In this document: in pieces, positions 44,446-54,149 of the stretch
How the letters are laid out: each line of letters begins with the position of its first letter
Position numbering within the stretch: position 1 is the stretch's first letter
Assembly: GCA_047967505.1 (NCBI GenBank)
Contig: CM106538.1
DNA length: 64,000 nucleotides
DNA from: Dipteris shenzhenensis
Taxonomy: Eukaryota > Polypodiophyta > Polypodiopsida > Gleicheniales
Strand: one strand, 5' to 3'
The notes under the pieces: model-generated
What the model saw: only the letters and a program-made list of their open reading frames with translations
The model's database searches: none
What the model was told of the DNA's origin: nothing
Translations under genes and position numbers: made by a program

Positions 44446-44724
44446 CTATAGCCTCACTGGGTGCAATTGCCCCCCATTACAAGGGGAGGAGTGGAGAGAG
44501 GCAAACACCTTCGCTCTTAATCCTTTACAACTGGGGAATATGGGGGCACTCTTGCTGTAGATCCTCACTAAACTGCGGAGGCTTGAAGCTCTGCTGTACC
44601 ACTGAACTGTAGGCTGAAGTATTGCTGACTGATGGCCACCTGTGGCAAGAGCTGTTTGTAGCTTTGCCATAAAACTCCAAAACTCCATTCCGAAACAGCA
44701 TACTATCCTCAGGCAGACGGACAA
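44446..44724 (-). CDS. Possible first exon with organelle-targeting peptide (gene not identified)
   Basis: The open frame reads MEFWSFMAKLQTALATGG, then WYSRASSLRSLVRIYSKSAP and FPSCKGLRAKVFASLHSS. It is rich in Ser, Arg, Ala and Lys with almost no acidic residues, as in chloroplast or mitochondrial transit peptides. A possible splice donor (GTGAGG) occurs near 44457. The 2 kb upstream (44725-46590) lack transposon similarity, which fits a promoter and 5' UTR. I do not recognise a protein family and found no second exon. It could be a chance open frame. Confidence 0.3.
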   Translation of the reverse strand: MSVCLRIVCCFGMEFWSFMAKLQTALATGGHQSAILQPTVQWYSRASSLRSLVRIYSKSAPIFPSCKGLRAKVFASLHSSPCNGGQLHPVRL

Positions 44725-45976
44725 CCTGAAGTTAAACAGGTGGGTGGAGGAAAATTTAAGACATTGTCAGAGGATCACTGGTAATGTAATGCTAGCTTGC
44801 AACAGGATAAGGAAGTACAAGGACTGTAATCGGACCAGAAACCCTAAAACAAAAGGCTTTATGGATGAGCCTGCAACAATTTTCTGTAAGCCTTCACCAA
44901 TCAATAGCATCTTTATTGTGAACTTCTACACGGGATGGTTCTGAATGCATCCTTGAACATGAGTGATTACCTCCTCTGCATTTACATGGAATGACTGATC
45001 ACGACTGTAAATTCAGACATACTCAGCTAGAGCTATTCCTTGAATGCTTTGGGCTGTCAAACCATAAAAAATCCCATGTTGTGTCCATAACGGCATAGCT
45101 CACACTTTCCCGGCTCTCCCTGCTGCCATACCGCTGCAATGCTAAAACAGTCAATGACTGGTATCGGATTGATCGGCAGCCTGAATATAAGCTGCGTTTA
45201 GTCAGGTTATTTTATAGGAATATTAGGCCTCCCTTAAGCTTCGTATGTCAACAGATTAAAAATTTAAGCTCAAAGGGAGCTCTACATGAGGTTCGAGTGA
45301 GGTTGTCACATCAATGTAGCAATGCCGCCCCTATTTGGCTAGGCACACAGAATACCCGTCAAATTCCAGATCTTGGTCAAGTTACAACGCATGACGCAAA
45401 GGGGTTGACCTACAGATTACATAACAAATGCGATCTTCTATCAATCTAACTTCATCGTTGACTAATTCCCTGCATGCCAAGAATCGTGCAACTCGCAAAT
45501 GCAGCTTAGGAGGCCTTTCCGACTTCAAGTCTTCTTATTTTCCGAGGTACTAAGACCACCAACCGTCGGGAAATACCGGGGCTATTTGTTCAGATTACCC
45601 TTTGATTCCAAGTGGAAACTCTCCTCAAGACGTACGTTGAAAAGGATGCAAAAGTCAAAACGGATCTATTCTCCATTTGCATTGAGCTTGTGCAGAGATC
45701 AGTACTTAGCACAAAAATCCATCGGTATTTCTTACCTCACCCCACCAAAACAATAGCATTCAAGTTCTTAACGAGATGGCACTGACTTCCACAAGTTAAC
45801 CTTCAATTTCCCTGAGGCATCGTGAAGCCAAACAGCCGCAAGAGAAGTTCACACTTACTTAGCTCCGCCTGGACTCATGCAGCACCACCATTTTCCGAGA
45901 AACGCCATCGCACGCTAGCTGTTCCTACATGCAAAGGAGCGTTCCTGCAGGCGAAGGAAACTTCGCATAAATTTCA

Positions 45977-46019
<43 letters not shown>

Positions 46020-46589
46020 GCAGGCAGAAAACACCATATTCTCGTAAATTTGAGCACCATCGTGAATTGAAGTCAAGGGTTCACCTGATCACCGATGCAT
46101 TTTAGGCCGCCAGAGTTTATGGAGGCTTGGAAATGGAGCTTCGCAATGAATCGCAACTACATTTGAAGAACCGTGAGTGCAGAGTGCGGAAGGAATGCGC
46201 ACGAAAGAGTTGGAGATAGAAAACAAAGAGCTGAAATGATGATCCGCATAAATCTTGTGGAAGCAAGCACACAACAAACTGCAGTGATTACACAGCCAGG
46301 ATCGAGGAACTGCAACTCTCAAGATCGCGTGGGAACTTTTTAAGAGCTGCTCCCACGCGCACACTGGGTGCCCGCACCCACCCGCTCGATGCTCACACGT
46401 TCGACACGTTTGGCCAAATGAATCCTCGGACGCTCTGTCCGTGTGCGGGAACAAGTCCTTACCTTCGCGTTGAAACTCCCCCGAGAGCTCACCCATGTGG
46501 TGCGCTCTCACTCACATGTGTCTCTTACTCGATGACAGTGCAATGTTTCTGTCGATCCCTACGGTCACTAGCATGGCCATGTAGACGGG
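44725..46589. other. Low-repeat region, possible 5' flank of a gene
   Basis: There is no transposon signature except a (CT)n run at 45981-46017, preceded by a perfect 6-bp-stem hairpin GCGAAG-GAAA-CTTCGC (45951-45966). Several open frames (for example 46089-46511 minus) have no recognisable domain. Confidence 0.35.
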
Positions 46590-46760
46590 CGGAGCAACAA
46601 TAGCTCATGCAGTAGAGCTTTTGCCCACTTGAGCTAGCTGCCCCTGTTCAAATCTTGAAAGGTGTCGCCTACTACCTAACAACGTAGGTCCGAGTAGATG
46701 TGCCCTGTAGTGCTCCATGGGTGTGTGCGTGGGTGCATGAGTGAAAAATTTTTAAAAAGC
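46590..46760 (+). mobile_element. tRNA-derived SINE
   Basis: TAGCTCATGCAGTAGAGC (46601-46618) resembles the tRNA D-arm and polymerase III A box, and CTGTTCAAATCTTG (46644-46657) resembles the T-arm and B box (GTTCRANYC), about 30 bp apart as in tRNA genes. The intervening sequence does not give a clean cloverleaf. The 3' part (GTGTGCGTGGGTGCATGAG, then AAAAATTTTTAAAAAG) would be the SINE body and A-rich end. It is a single copy in this window, so the borders are approximate. Confidence 0.6.
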
Positions 46761-48077
46761 AGCAACTAACACAATCCCAGAGAGGAGAACTAGGCAGGTG
46801 CAAGCCAGGTGAGAGACATGTATCTACAAATTTTTATCACCACAAATGAGTACTCAATAGAGGGCCTCTCAAGGTGACTGGATCCAATATTTCCACAACA
46901 AAGCGATTTTACACCAAACGAAGGTTGTTTCCACCCCAAAATCAACTACTCAATTGAACCTCGCATACTTTAGCATATCATGCCTTCCTTGAAAACGCCA
47001 AGGGTTGGTTTTTGCTAACATAGGAACCTTAGAAAAGGGTTGAAATCAAGAGCCCTAAACTCATGTTCTACAAGCTAGAGTGCCAAATATAATATCTAAG
47101 AAATTTTAGGTGTCCTCAACCAAGAGTGGAGCAACTGGTGGGAAGGAACTCCACTCAAAGTTGCACCAATAGTATGTAACACTAATGAAAAAGGGTGTCA
47201 GATAATCAAACTTTTTTTCCCGCCCAAAAAAAAAAAAGGGTGTCGGATTGATTGCCCGTGGAAACATATTCAAGATTGTGACATCATAGGGTGCATAGTT
47301 GGCTTCTCATAATGGATCAAGGCACTTTGTGTAAACCTCCCTATTGGATCAAGGCACTCTCTCATAATGGATCAAGGCACTCTCTCAAAATGGATCAAGG
47401 CACTCTATGTAAACCTCCCTATCAGAGACAACCCTCCCCATTGAGATGGCAAGGTGCCCATTCAACATGCCAAGGTAATGCCAATGCTAACAAGGCATCA
47501 CAAATACAGTACTCTTGAGAGAGTTTCCCCTGCCTCTTCTCAAATAGCCTATCATGTGGAATGATAGTATACTTGATGAGCATGGCAGATGGCTTGCTTG
47601 GTAGTTCTCATTATATGCAGTGGCCTAGATGCGAGAGAGGTTCTATGGGGTTTACACCTACACTGTTTATTTCTTTTTGGGATATGATTGGCGACCTCCA
47701 TATCTTGGACCTGCATGTCATTTAAGACTTTGGTCTTGATTCTTTTACAAAGGGTCTCATTCATCTTATCCCAAAAGGGCCTTGTAGAAATTTAAATTCT
47801 CAATGGAGGCCAATTACTCTCTTGGGCACTTCTAACAAAATTTTGGCAAAATTCATTAGTACTTGCATCCCATCCTTCCAAACCTCAATTGATATGGGGT
47901 GTGTAAGTACCCATGCAAACATAATTGGCTTCACATTAGGCTAATGAGCATGTGTCACATCACAATATGGTTTACATTTATTAGTCAAGTCTAATGTAGA
48001 GAATCTCTCTCTCTCTTTCACCTCAACAATTGACCATCTCTACATGCAGAACTTACACTAACAAGAAGTATAATGAA
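46761..48077. other. Unassigned DNA, includes an old repeat also present at 56165
   Basis: No coding similarity is recognised. 47311-47430 is a 22-bp tandem repeat. 47890-48082 is related to 56165-56345 (GATATGGGGTGTGTAAG at one end, ACTTACACTAACAAGAAGTA at the other), so both are copies of an unclassified dispersed repeat. Copia J inserted into the left copy. Confidence 0.5.
47311..47430. repeat. About 22-bp tandem repeat, four copies
   Basis: AATGGATCAAGGCACTCTCTC recurs four times with variants, and GTAAACCTCCCTAT follows the first and last copy. Confidence 0.8.
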
Positions 48078-48082
48078 GAAGG

Positions 48083-48252
48083 TGAGAGTGCTCTCAACGG
48101 AAGCAAGAACGGAAGAGGGAGAGAGAGAAATAGAGAGCCGCACAAGTTTTGGTGGGTGCAGAACACCCTAATCTTCTTTTTCATTCATTTATATATGTGT
48201 TTGAGTATTGTACATAACCGGGGTAAAGGCACAGTAACCTTTAACCCCCACA
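48083..48252 (-). repeat. 3' LTR of copia J (170 bp)
   Basis: Begins TGAGAGTGCTCTCAACGG, itself palindromic (TGAGAG-TG-CTCTCA), and ends CCCCCACA on the plus strand. The purine tract (complement of ACCTCCCACTT) adjoins. Confidence 0.92.
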
Positions 48253-48305
48253 ACCTCCCACTTAAAGGACAATGTGCCTTTAAGGGAGAACAACCAGTGA
48301 GCATA

Positions 48306-48613
48306 CTATCCAATGCCCATCAATACACGACAATACTCAAACCGCTGACTAGGTAGACTCTTCGTCAGCATACCTGCAGGGTTATCGTCTGTATGAACCT
48401 TGACAAGCTCTATGCGCTTGTCCTCAAGTACCTCCCTGATGAAATGGTACCTGACCTCAATGTGTTTGGTCTTTGCATGAAAGACCGGACACCGTGCTAG
48501 CTGAATAGCACTCATGGAATCACTATGCAATGTCGATACACCTGTATGAATCCCCAAATCTCCCACTAGCCGATCAAGCCATATAGCCTCCTTGCAAATC
48601 TCCCACTAGCCGA
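48306..48613 (-). pseudogene. Copia J RNase H C-terminus
   Basis: TGVSTLHSDSMSAIQLARC, FHAKTKHIEVRYHFIREVLE and PAGMLTKSLPSQRFEYC are the RNase H end of copia elements. It is separated from RT by a duplication of about 37 bp (CTCCCACTAGCCGATCAAGC at 48560 and 48599), which shifts the frame. Confidence 0.85.
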
Positions 48614-49864
48614 TCAAGCCATATGTGCACGAGACATCCACGACACTGCACCACCTGTAAAGGTGAACACATAACCAGAAGTGAATCTCCTACTATCCAC
48701 ATGCATTGCATAGTCTGAATCTGTGTACCCAAGTACACGCATGTCTTCTCTACCAAAGCAGATGCACATCTCCTTGGTATCCTTCATGTACCTCATGATG
48801 CACTTAACTGCCTCCCAATGCCTCTTTCTTGGATTAGCCATATACCGGCTAACAACTCCCACTGCAAATGCAATGTCTAGTCTAGTAGCTATCATAGCAT
48901 ACATAAGACTCCCAACTGTTGATGAATAAGGAACCTTGGCCATCATGGCCCTTTCCTCATCTGATTTGGGACTATCTATATGACTCAGTTTCACATATGG
49001 AGGCAATGGAGTACTCATTGCCTTCCCCCCCTCCATATTGAAACACTGCAATACTTTTGTAACATACTCCTTCTGTGAAAGCCAAATGAGTTTCCTACTC
49101 CAATCACGCGTGATGCGCATACCAAGAATATGACCTGCAAGTCCCAAATCCTTCATATCAAAGGCCTCATGCAACTTGGCCTTTAATGTATCTAGCTCAT
49201 AAGTATTCTGGCTAGCCAATAGCATATCATCCACATATAGTGCCAGGATTATCAGGCTATTATCCTTAGCCCTTTTAGTGTAGAGGCAGTGATCAATTTC
49301 ACTCCTTCTCAAACCCTGGGAGCGAATGAAAGCATCAAACTTCTGATACCATTCTCTAGGCACTTGCTTAAGACCATAGAGACTCTTCTTCAGCTTACAA
49401 ACTAAATGCTCTTTGCCCTTTTCTTCAAAGCCTTCCGGCTGCACCATGTAAATTTCCTCATGCAAATCCCCATGCAAGAAAGCTGTATTGACATCCATCT
49501 GCATAAGCTCCATATCCTCTAATGCTACTAGTCCAAGCATGCATCTAAGTGTGGTCATCTTCACAACCGGAGAGAATATCTCATCAAAGTCCACACCCTT
49601 CTCTTGCTTGTACCTAGGCACATCGTCACTTGTGACCTTCATCTTGTAGACCCATTTACATGGCAATGCTTTCTTCCCATGTGGCAAAGAAACCAAGTCC
49701 CAAGTCTTATTCTTCATAAGTGAACTCATCTCTGATTGCATAGCATACTCCCACTTGTGTTGATCCTCGCGCATCATAGCCTCTCTATAGCAAGAAGGCT
49801 CCCCGCAATTAGTAAGCATCACATAGTCTACCCCTAGAACAAACCTATCAGGCGGTCTAGACAC
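48614..49864 (-). CDS. Copia J reverse transcriptase (416 residues, open)
   Basis: This RVT_2 domain copies element RNA into DNA in virus-like particles. Visible motifs are KALPCKWVYKMKVTSDDVPR, MQMDVNTAFLHGDLHEEIYM, SLYGLKQVPREWYQKFDAF, the active site ALYVDDMLLASQN with both Asp residues, DMKDLGLAGHILGM, and YSSTVGSLMYAMIATR. RNase H begins with GYTDSDYAMHVDSRR. About 17 residues are missing after DDVPRYK (KARLVAKGY region shortened to QEKGVDFDE). It overlaps the integrase frame by 8 bp, so it was originally one polyprotein. Confidence 0.88.
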   Translation of the reverse strand: MSRPPDRFVLGVDYVMLTNCGEPSCYREAMMREDQHKWEYAMQSEMSSLMKNKTWDLVSLPHGKKALPCKWVYKMKVTSDDVPRYKQEKGVDFDEIFSPVVKMTTLRCMLGLVALEDMELMQMDVNTAFLHGDLHEEIYMVQPEGFEEKGKEHLVCKLKKSLYGLKQVPREWYQKFDAFIRSQGLRRSEIDHCLYTKRAKDNSLIILALYVDDMLLASQNTYELDTLKAKLHEAFDMKDLGLAGHILGMRITRDWSRKLIWLSQKEYVTKVLQCFNMEGGKAMSTPLPPYVKLSHIDSPKSDEERAMMAKVPYSSTVGSLMYAMIATRLDIAFAVGVVSRYMANPRKRHWEAVKCIMRYMKDTKEMCICFGREDMRVLGYTDSDYAMHVDSRRFTSGYVFTFTGGAVSWMSRAHMA

Positions 49865-51398
49865 TAGATGATCTTCTCAAGGGCATTTCGGCTTGCTGTC
49901 CCACCTGCATATCAACCACATTTGGCTCATCATTTCCACCAATAGATGATCCATCATCTACCCTTGATTGTATACCTGTGGGAGTATTTGGTGGTACCAT
50001 TTCTTGCACATTTGGTGCATGGACAGCTTGCTGTCTATCAACATATGCAGGTGGATTCACATCCTGGAAAGTGATTCTCCTCATTTCCACATCCCTCATG
50101 GGTGCCTTATGCATCTTCTTCTCATTGAAGACTACATCATGGCTGCGTATGATCTTCTTTGCTTCCCTTGATTGTATACCTGTGGGAGTATTTGGTGGTA
50201 CCATTTCTTGCACATTTGGTGCATGGACAGCTTGCTGTCTATCAACATATGCAGGTGGATTCACATCCTGGAAAGTGATTCTCCTCATTTCCACATCCCT
50301 CATGGGTGCCTTATGCATCTTCTTCTCATTGAAGACTACATCATGGCTGCGTATGATCTTCTTTGCTTCTGGATCCCAAAGACGATAGCCCATCTCTCCA
50401 CTTTCACCATAACCCAGAAAGATGCATTTCCTAGACTTAGGATCTAGCTTCTTTCGAAGCTCTTTTGGCACATGTGCATATGCCTCACACCCAAATATAC
50501 GCAAATGAGAGTAAGAGGGCTTCTTGCCACTCCATGCCTCTTCAGGAATACCACCATCCAAACTCTTACTAGGTGATCTATTGATCACATGCACTGCAGT
50601 CTTCATTGCCTCAGCCCAAAAACCACCAGAAAGAATTGCATTGGAAAGCATGCATTGCAACCTTTCTTGAATGGTACGATTCATCTTTTCTGCAAGTGGA
50701 TTTTGCTCTGGAGTATGAGGGGATGTGAGCTCCCGCTTAATCCCACGTGTATCACAGAAATGTTGAAAGTCATGAGAGAGATACTCTCCACCATTGTCAG
50801 CCTGTAGGCATTTAAGCGTTCTACCTGACTGATTCTCAACCAAGGCCAGCCATTTCTGAAATACGTACAACACGTCACTCTTCCGACCTATAGCATAAGC
50901 CCACACTTTCCTAGTTGCATCATCAATGAATGTCACATAGTATTCAGCCCCGCCTAATGACCGTGTAGGCATGGGACCACATACGTCTGAATGCACCAAA
51001 TCAAGCTTTTTAAACTGTTTCTTTCCCCTTCTTTTATGGGCTGATTTAGTCTGCTTCCCATAGAGACAGTTCTCACAAAATTCAAAATCAGAGAAACTCA
51101 AATGCGGTACATAACCCAAATGGCATAAGAGTTTCATTCCATTCTGGCTCATGTGCCCCAACCTGCAATGCCACAAAGAAGTGCTTGGCTGCTCGGTTAT
51201 TGCAACAACATGATCAAATACCCCTGATACATGTAAGGGATACAAAGTCCCACACTTGGCACCCCTGGCCAAAAGCATAGAGCCCTTCTGAATTTTCCAA
51301 TTCTGAAAGCCAAAAGTGGTGTGAAAACCAGCATCATCTAGCGGACCCACTGAAATGAGACTCTTGGTCAACTTAGGCACATGTCTCACATGTTTCAA
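49857..51398 (-). CDS. Copia J integrase (513 residues) with a 68-residue duplication
   Basis: Pre-integrase zinc region: LWHCRLGHMSQNGMKLL and CENCLYGKQTKSAHKR. Catalytic core: LVHSDVCGPMPTRSLGGAEY (Asp), LQADNGGEYLSHDFQ (Asp), PEQNPLAEKMNRTIQERL (Glu); all three are present. C-terminal: HLRIFGCEAYAHVPKELRKK and CIFLGYGESGEMGYRLW. Then the stretch from AKKIIRSHDVVFNEK to TPTGIQSR occurs twice in a row and in frame. The frame opens at MKHVRHVPK, so the true upstream part lies beyond the insertion at 51476. Confidence 0.88.
   Translation of the reverse strand: MKHVRHVPKLTKSLISVGPLDDAGFHTTFGFQNWKIQKGSMLLARGAKCGTLYPLHVSGVFDHVVAITEQPSTSLWHCRLGHMSQNGMKLLCHLGYVPHLSFSDFEFCENCLYGKQTKSAHKRRGKKQFKKLDLVHSDVCGPMPTRSLGGAEYYVTFIDDATRKVWAYAIGRKSDVLYVFQKWLALVENQSGRTLKCLQADNGGEYLSHDFQHFCDTRGIKRELTSPHTPEQNPLAEKMNRTIQERLQCMLSNAILSGGFWAEAMKTAVHVINRSPSKSLDGGIPEEAWSGKKPSYSHLRIFGCEAYAHVPKELRKKLDPKSRKCIFLGYGESGEMGYRLWDPEAKKIIRSHDVVFNEKKMHKAPMRDVEMRRITFQDVNPPAYVDRQQAVHAPNVQEMVPPNTPTGIQSREAKKIIRSHDVVFNEKKMHKAPMRDVEMRRITFQDVNPPAYVDRQQAVHAPNVQEMVPPNTPTGIQSRVDDGSSIGGNDEPNVVDMQVGQQAEMPLRRSSSV
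49961..50368. repeat. Exact 204-bp tandem duplication in copia J integrase
   Basis: 49961-50164 and 50165-50368 look identical. The length is 68 codons, so the frame is kept. Confidence 0.92.
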
Positions 51399-51475
51399 AA
51401 TAAATGCAGACCCATTTGCAAAAGAAAACTATGTCACCTACTCCCACTATGTCACATGCATAGTCATTTCTTCGG

Positions 51476-52329
51476 ATGCGTCAATTTTACGAGCAAAAAC
51501 CTATGAGCAGGTTTATACGAGCGTGTTTTTCAAGAGATTTTAAAAATAGTATTTCTTTAGGAAATATGGTTTTTACACTTTTATTTTCATTAGAACTAGA
51601 TCCCTTTATCATAAAATTATACAAACTAGTCACTCATTCATTTTTACATAACATAAATCTTCCTATTCATAGACATCCCTTTGTACCCTTGTTATTACCT
51701 TTAAAAAGTATATTAACTTGGGCTTATATATCACTCTCATAAAATACATGTAATATTTAATACTATATATGCAAGGTTTTTCAAAATATAACCCCATAGA
51801 TGTGCTCAAATGGGGTTTTTCGATCAATTTGAGTGGCTGAATGACTATATTTGGACATTGGATGTGAAAGTTATGTCACTTTTAAAAGTGCTGTCCAAAG
51901 GTAGTTTTGCCAGCGAAACTACCTTGAAAGACCTTGTTCAAAGGGGTTTCGCTGGCGAAACTACCTTGATGGCTTGCTTCAATGAGTTTTCTTTGGAGAA
52001 ACCCTTTCATGAAGATAGGTTGAGAGAGGTTTTTCAATGTCACCCCCTATTAAGTAAAAAGTTGTAAGAAGGATCATAAGGGAATTTTCATAGAGAAGTC
52101 TACTCTACATGTGGGTTTCTTTAAAAGCCATCCCATTATGTTCTCACCATTCCCAAAGATTCACATAAATATTCATGTATAAAATAGGCATTCCTATAAT
52201 ACTTTTCATATTTCTAAGTGAAACTATGTTTTCTTCTTATCTATTTTTGTCATATTTTTGCATAGTTAGAAGCTTTTTTTTTCCTTCGCTCGGATGCTCG
52301 GAAGATTTCGCTCGAAAAATGCTCGTCCC
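51476..52329. mobile_element. Foreign insertion of about 850 bp between protease and integrase of copia J
   Basis: Minus-strand coding stops after GCVHLGNG (about 52330) and resumes with DYACDIVGVGD (about 51475), which are adjacent in related copia proteins. The inserted DNA is AT-rich with no domain I can name. It contains two strong inverted repeats: GGTAGTTT-TGCCAGCG-AAACTACC (51900-51923) and GTTTCGC-TG-GCGAAAC (51946-51961). Clear terminal repeats were not found. Confidence 0.6.
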
Positions 52330-53089
52330 CCATTTCCAAGATGCACACAACCTGTCTTTCCACTGTCATAAGTGGAGAACCATTCCCTATGGGGAGTAAC
52401 ATGGAATGAAGCACCAGAATCCAAAATCTAATCCTGGGATATATGCATCATCTGAAGTGGTAAGCAACTCTGCAGATAAACTAGACAAGAAGAGAACGTC
52501 ATTGTCACTATCATGTGTGATTGCATTGATCTCCTCGATCTTCACTTTTCCTTTGTTCTCCCTTGGACTCTCCTCCTTCTGATTTGCACCCCAATTTGCA
52601 TTCTTTTTCTTATCCTTTTGCTCTCTTTTCAGCTTGTAGCAATCCTTTTTCATATGGCCCTTCTTGCCACAGTGGTAACACTCAATGTTCCATGCCCTAG
52701 ATTTGCTACGAGACTTCCCTCTTTCTTGGGACTTCCCCCTGAACTGTGATTTGCCCCTTTGCACATTTAAGGCTGCATCCTGCTTGTTGCCGTCCATGGA
52801 CTTCCGTCTAATATCCTCGGCCAACAAGCTACGCACAACATCATCAAATTTCAGTACTCCACCAGGTGCAGAGTTATTGACAGCTGTACAGAAGATATCC
52901 CATGAGGATGGCAATGAACATAAGAGAAATATTGCCTTAGTCTCTGCATCAAAATTCATCTTCTGAGCCTGAAGCTGGCTGAAAATAATATTGAATTCAT
53001 TCAAGTGAGAAGCAATGGAGACCCCTTCCTTCATCTGCAGCTCACAAACCTCTGATGAAGTTTTCTTTAAAAGGTCTACCTTGATGATG
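52325..53089 (-). pseudogene. Copia J gag C-terminal part, zinc knuckle and protease
   Basis: DLLKKTSSEVCELQMKEGVS, SLPSSWDIFCTAVNN and DDVVRSLLAEDIRRKSMDG are the gag core. The zinc knuckle is CYHCGKKGHMKKDC (CX2CX4HX4C) at about 52640-52685. Protease starts with LDSGASFHVTPHREWF at about 52390-52435 in a shifted frame. The gag N-terminus is separated by the insertion at 53090-53830. Confidence 0.88.
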
Positions 53090-53830
53090 GTGATGAATTC
53101 TAATGGACCAAAGTACGAGGAATTTAACATCAAAAGCCTCGAAGCTTTTGAGGGTCCATAGAAGGAATTTTTACTTTGCAAAGTCTTGTTTGTTCATCGA
53201 AGATCAGGGATTATTGTTGCTATCCGTGTGTGGAATACAACAACGATGATGTAGCAGCATTACATAGGAGTTCAAGATATTTTCTTTGCATTTTGGACTT
53301 AGGAAAGAAGGGTGTCCCCCAATTTGAAAGATGTATGTCGAAAGAGGTAACACAAGAAAAGCTATGTGAAGCAATTTTTCCATCTTCTCCATCTTCGCGA
53401 GGAACCTTAGGTCAATGCACTCACTGCTTTATAGCTTTCATGGGAGTGCTATTAGGTACTTCCAATAGACACTACAATGCTTTACAAATTCTTTGTCCCC
53501 CCATGAATTCTATGGATTTTTGGATTGCTTTGGATTGAGGTGCTTTTTGACTACTTTAAAAATGATGTGTGGCTACTAGGGGCCATAATGAAGATCACAT
53601 ACAATAAAGCTACCAATTCTTGGTGACTTTGGACTACTTTGGAATTGCTTGGGGTCATGTGAACCCCCCAAGCTAGGGGCCACATAAACTCCCCCAAGCA
53701 CTAACTAAACGTGCTTTTGGGACTATTTGAGAGTGCTTTCAGAATGCTTTGTGGCTGTTTGAGATTGCTTTGAGAATGCTTTGTGGCTAGAGCCATGATA
53801 AACTGCTTTGTGACTAATTGGATTCGAGGT
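53090..53830. mobile_element. Foreign insertion of about 740 bp in copia J gag
   Basis: Gag reads TASNKVYL on one side (about 53830) and KVDLLKKTSSE on the other (about 53090). AGGTCTAC and AGGTAAAC at the two borders may be an imperfect 8-bp target duplication, as hAT-type DNA transposons make. No transposase or clear terminal inverted repeat is seen. An open frame of 120 residues (53176-53538, plus) lies inside and has no recognised domain. Confidence 0.55.
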
Positions 53831-54149
53831 AAACTTTATTAGAGGCAGTTTCCTTCTCATAAGTGGCGCACAGTTTCTTCCACAAATCTTCCGTAGTCCG
53901 CTAATTTACTACTGTGAAATAAACTGACTTTGCAAGATGAAGTCTAATAGTAGACTTTGCTAATGCATCCAACTCATTCCAATCATCCTCAGACATATCT
54001 GCAAGCTTAGCTTCAATACCTGCCAAGGGTTTAATTTGCTTCTTTTGAATAAGCACATCCCTTATTTGTTCTTTCCACAAAGAAAAGTTTGTCCCATCAA
54101 AGTTTTTAATGTTGAAAAACTCCTTTTTAGAAATGGAAGAGGATGCCAT
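53831..54149 (-). pseudogene. Copia J gag N-terminus
   Basis: MASSSISKKEFFNIKNFDG, TNFSLWKEQIRDVLIQKKQ and DALAKSTIRLHLAKSVYF are the copia gag start. The start codon at 54147-54149 fits better than an upstream Met (54173). It continues after a stop with TEDLWKKLCATYEKE up to 53831. Confidence 0.85.

Noticed and set aside
45951-46017. Hairpin GCGAAG-GAAA-CTTCGC before a (CT)n run as another LINE 3' end
   Set aside because: The stem sequence, the CCCATAG context and GTTAAT of the family are all absent. It may be coincidental.
46601-46660. A functional tRNA gene
   Set aside because: A and B boxes are present, but acceptor and anticodon stems do not pair well, so a SINE is the better reading.
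49968-50447. Plus-strand open frames of 67-136 codons in the copia J integrase region
   Set aside because: They are antisense shadows of the duplicated integrase tail.
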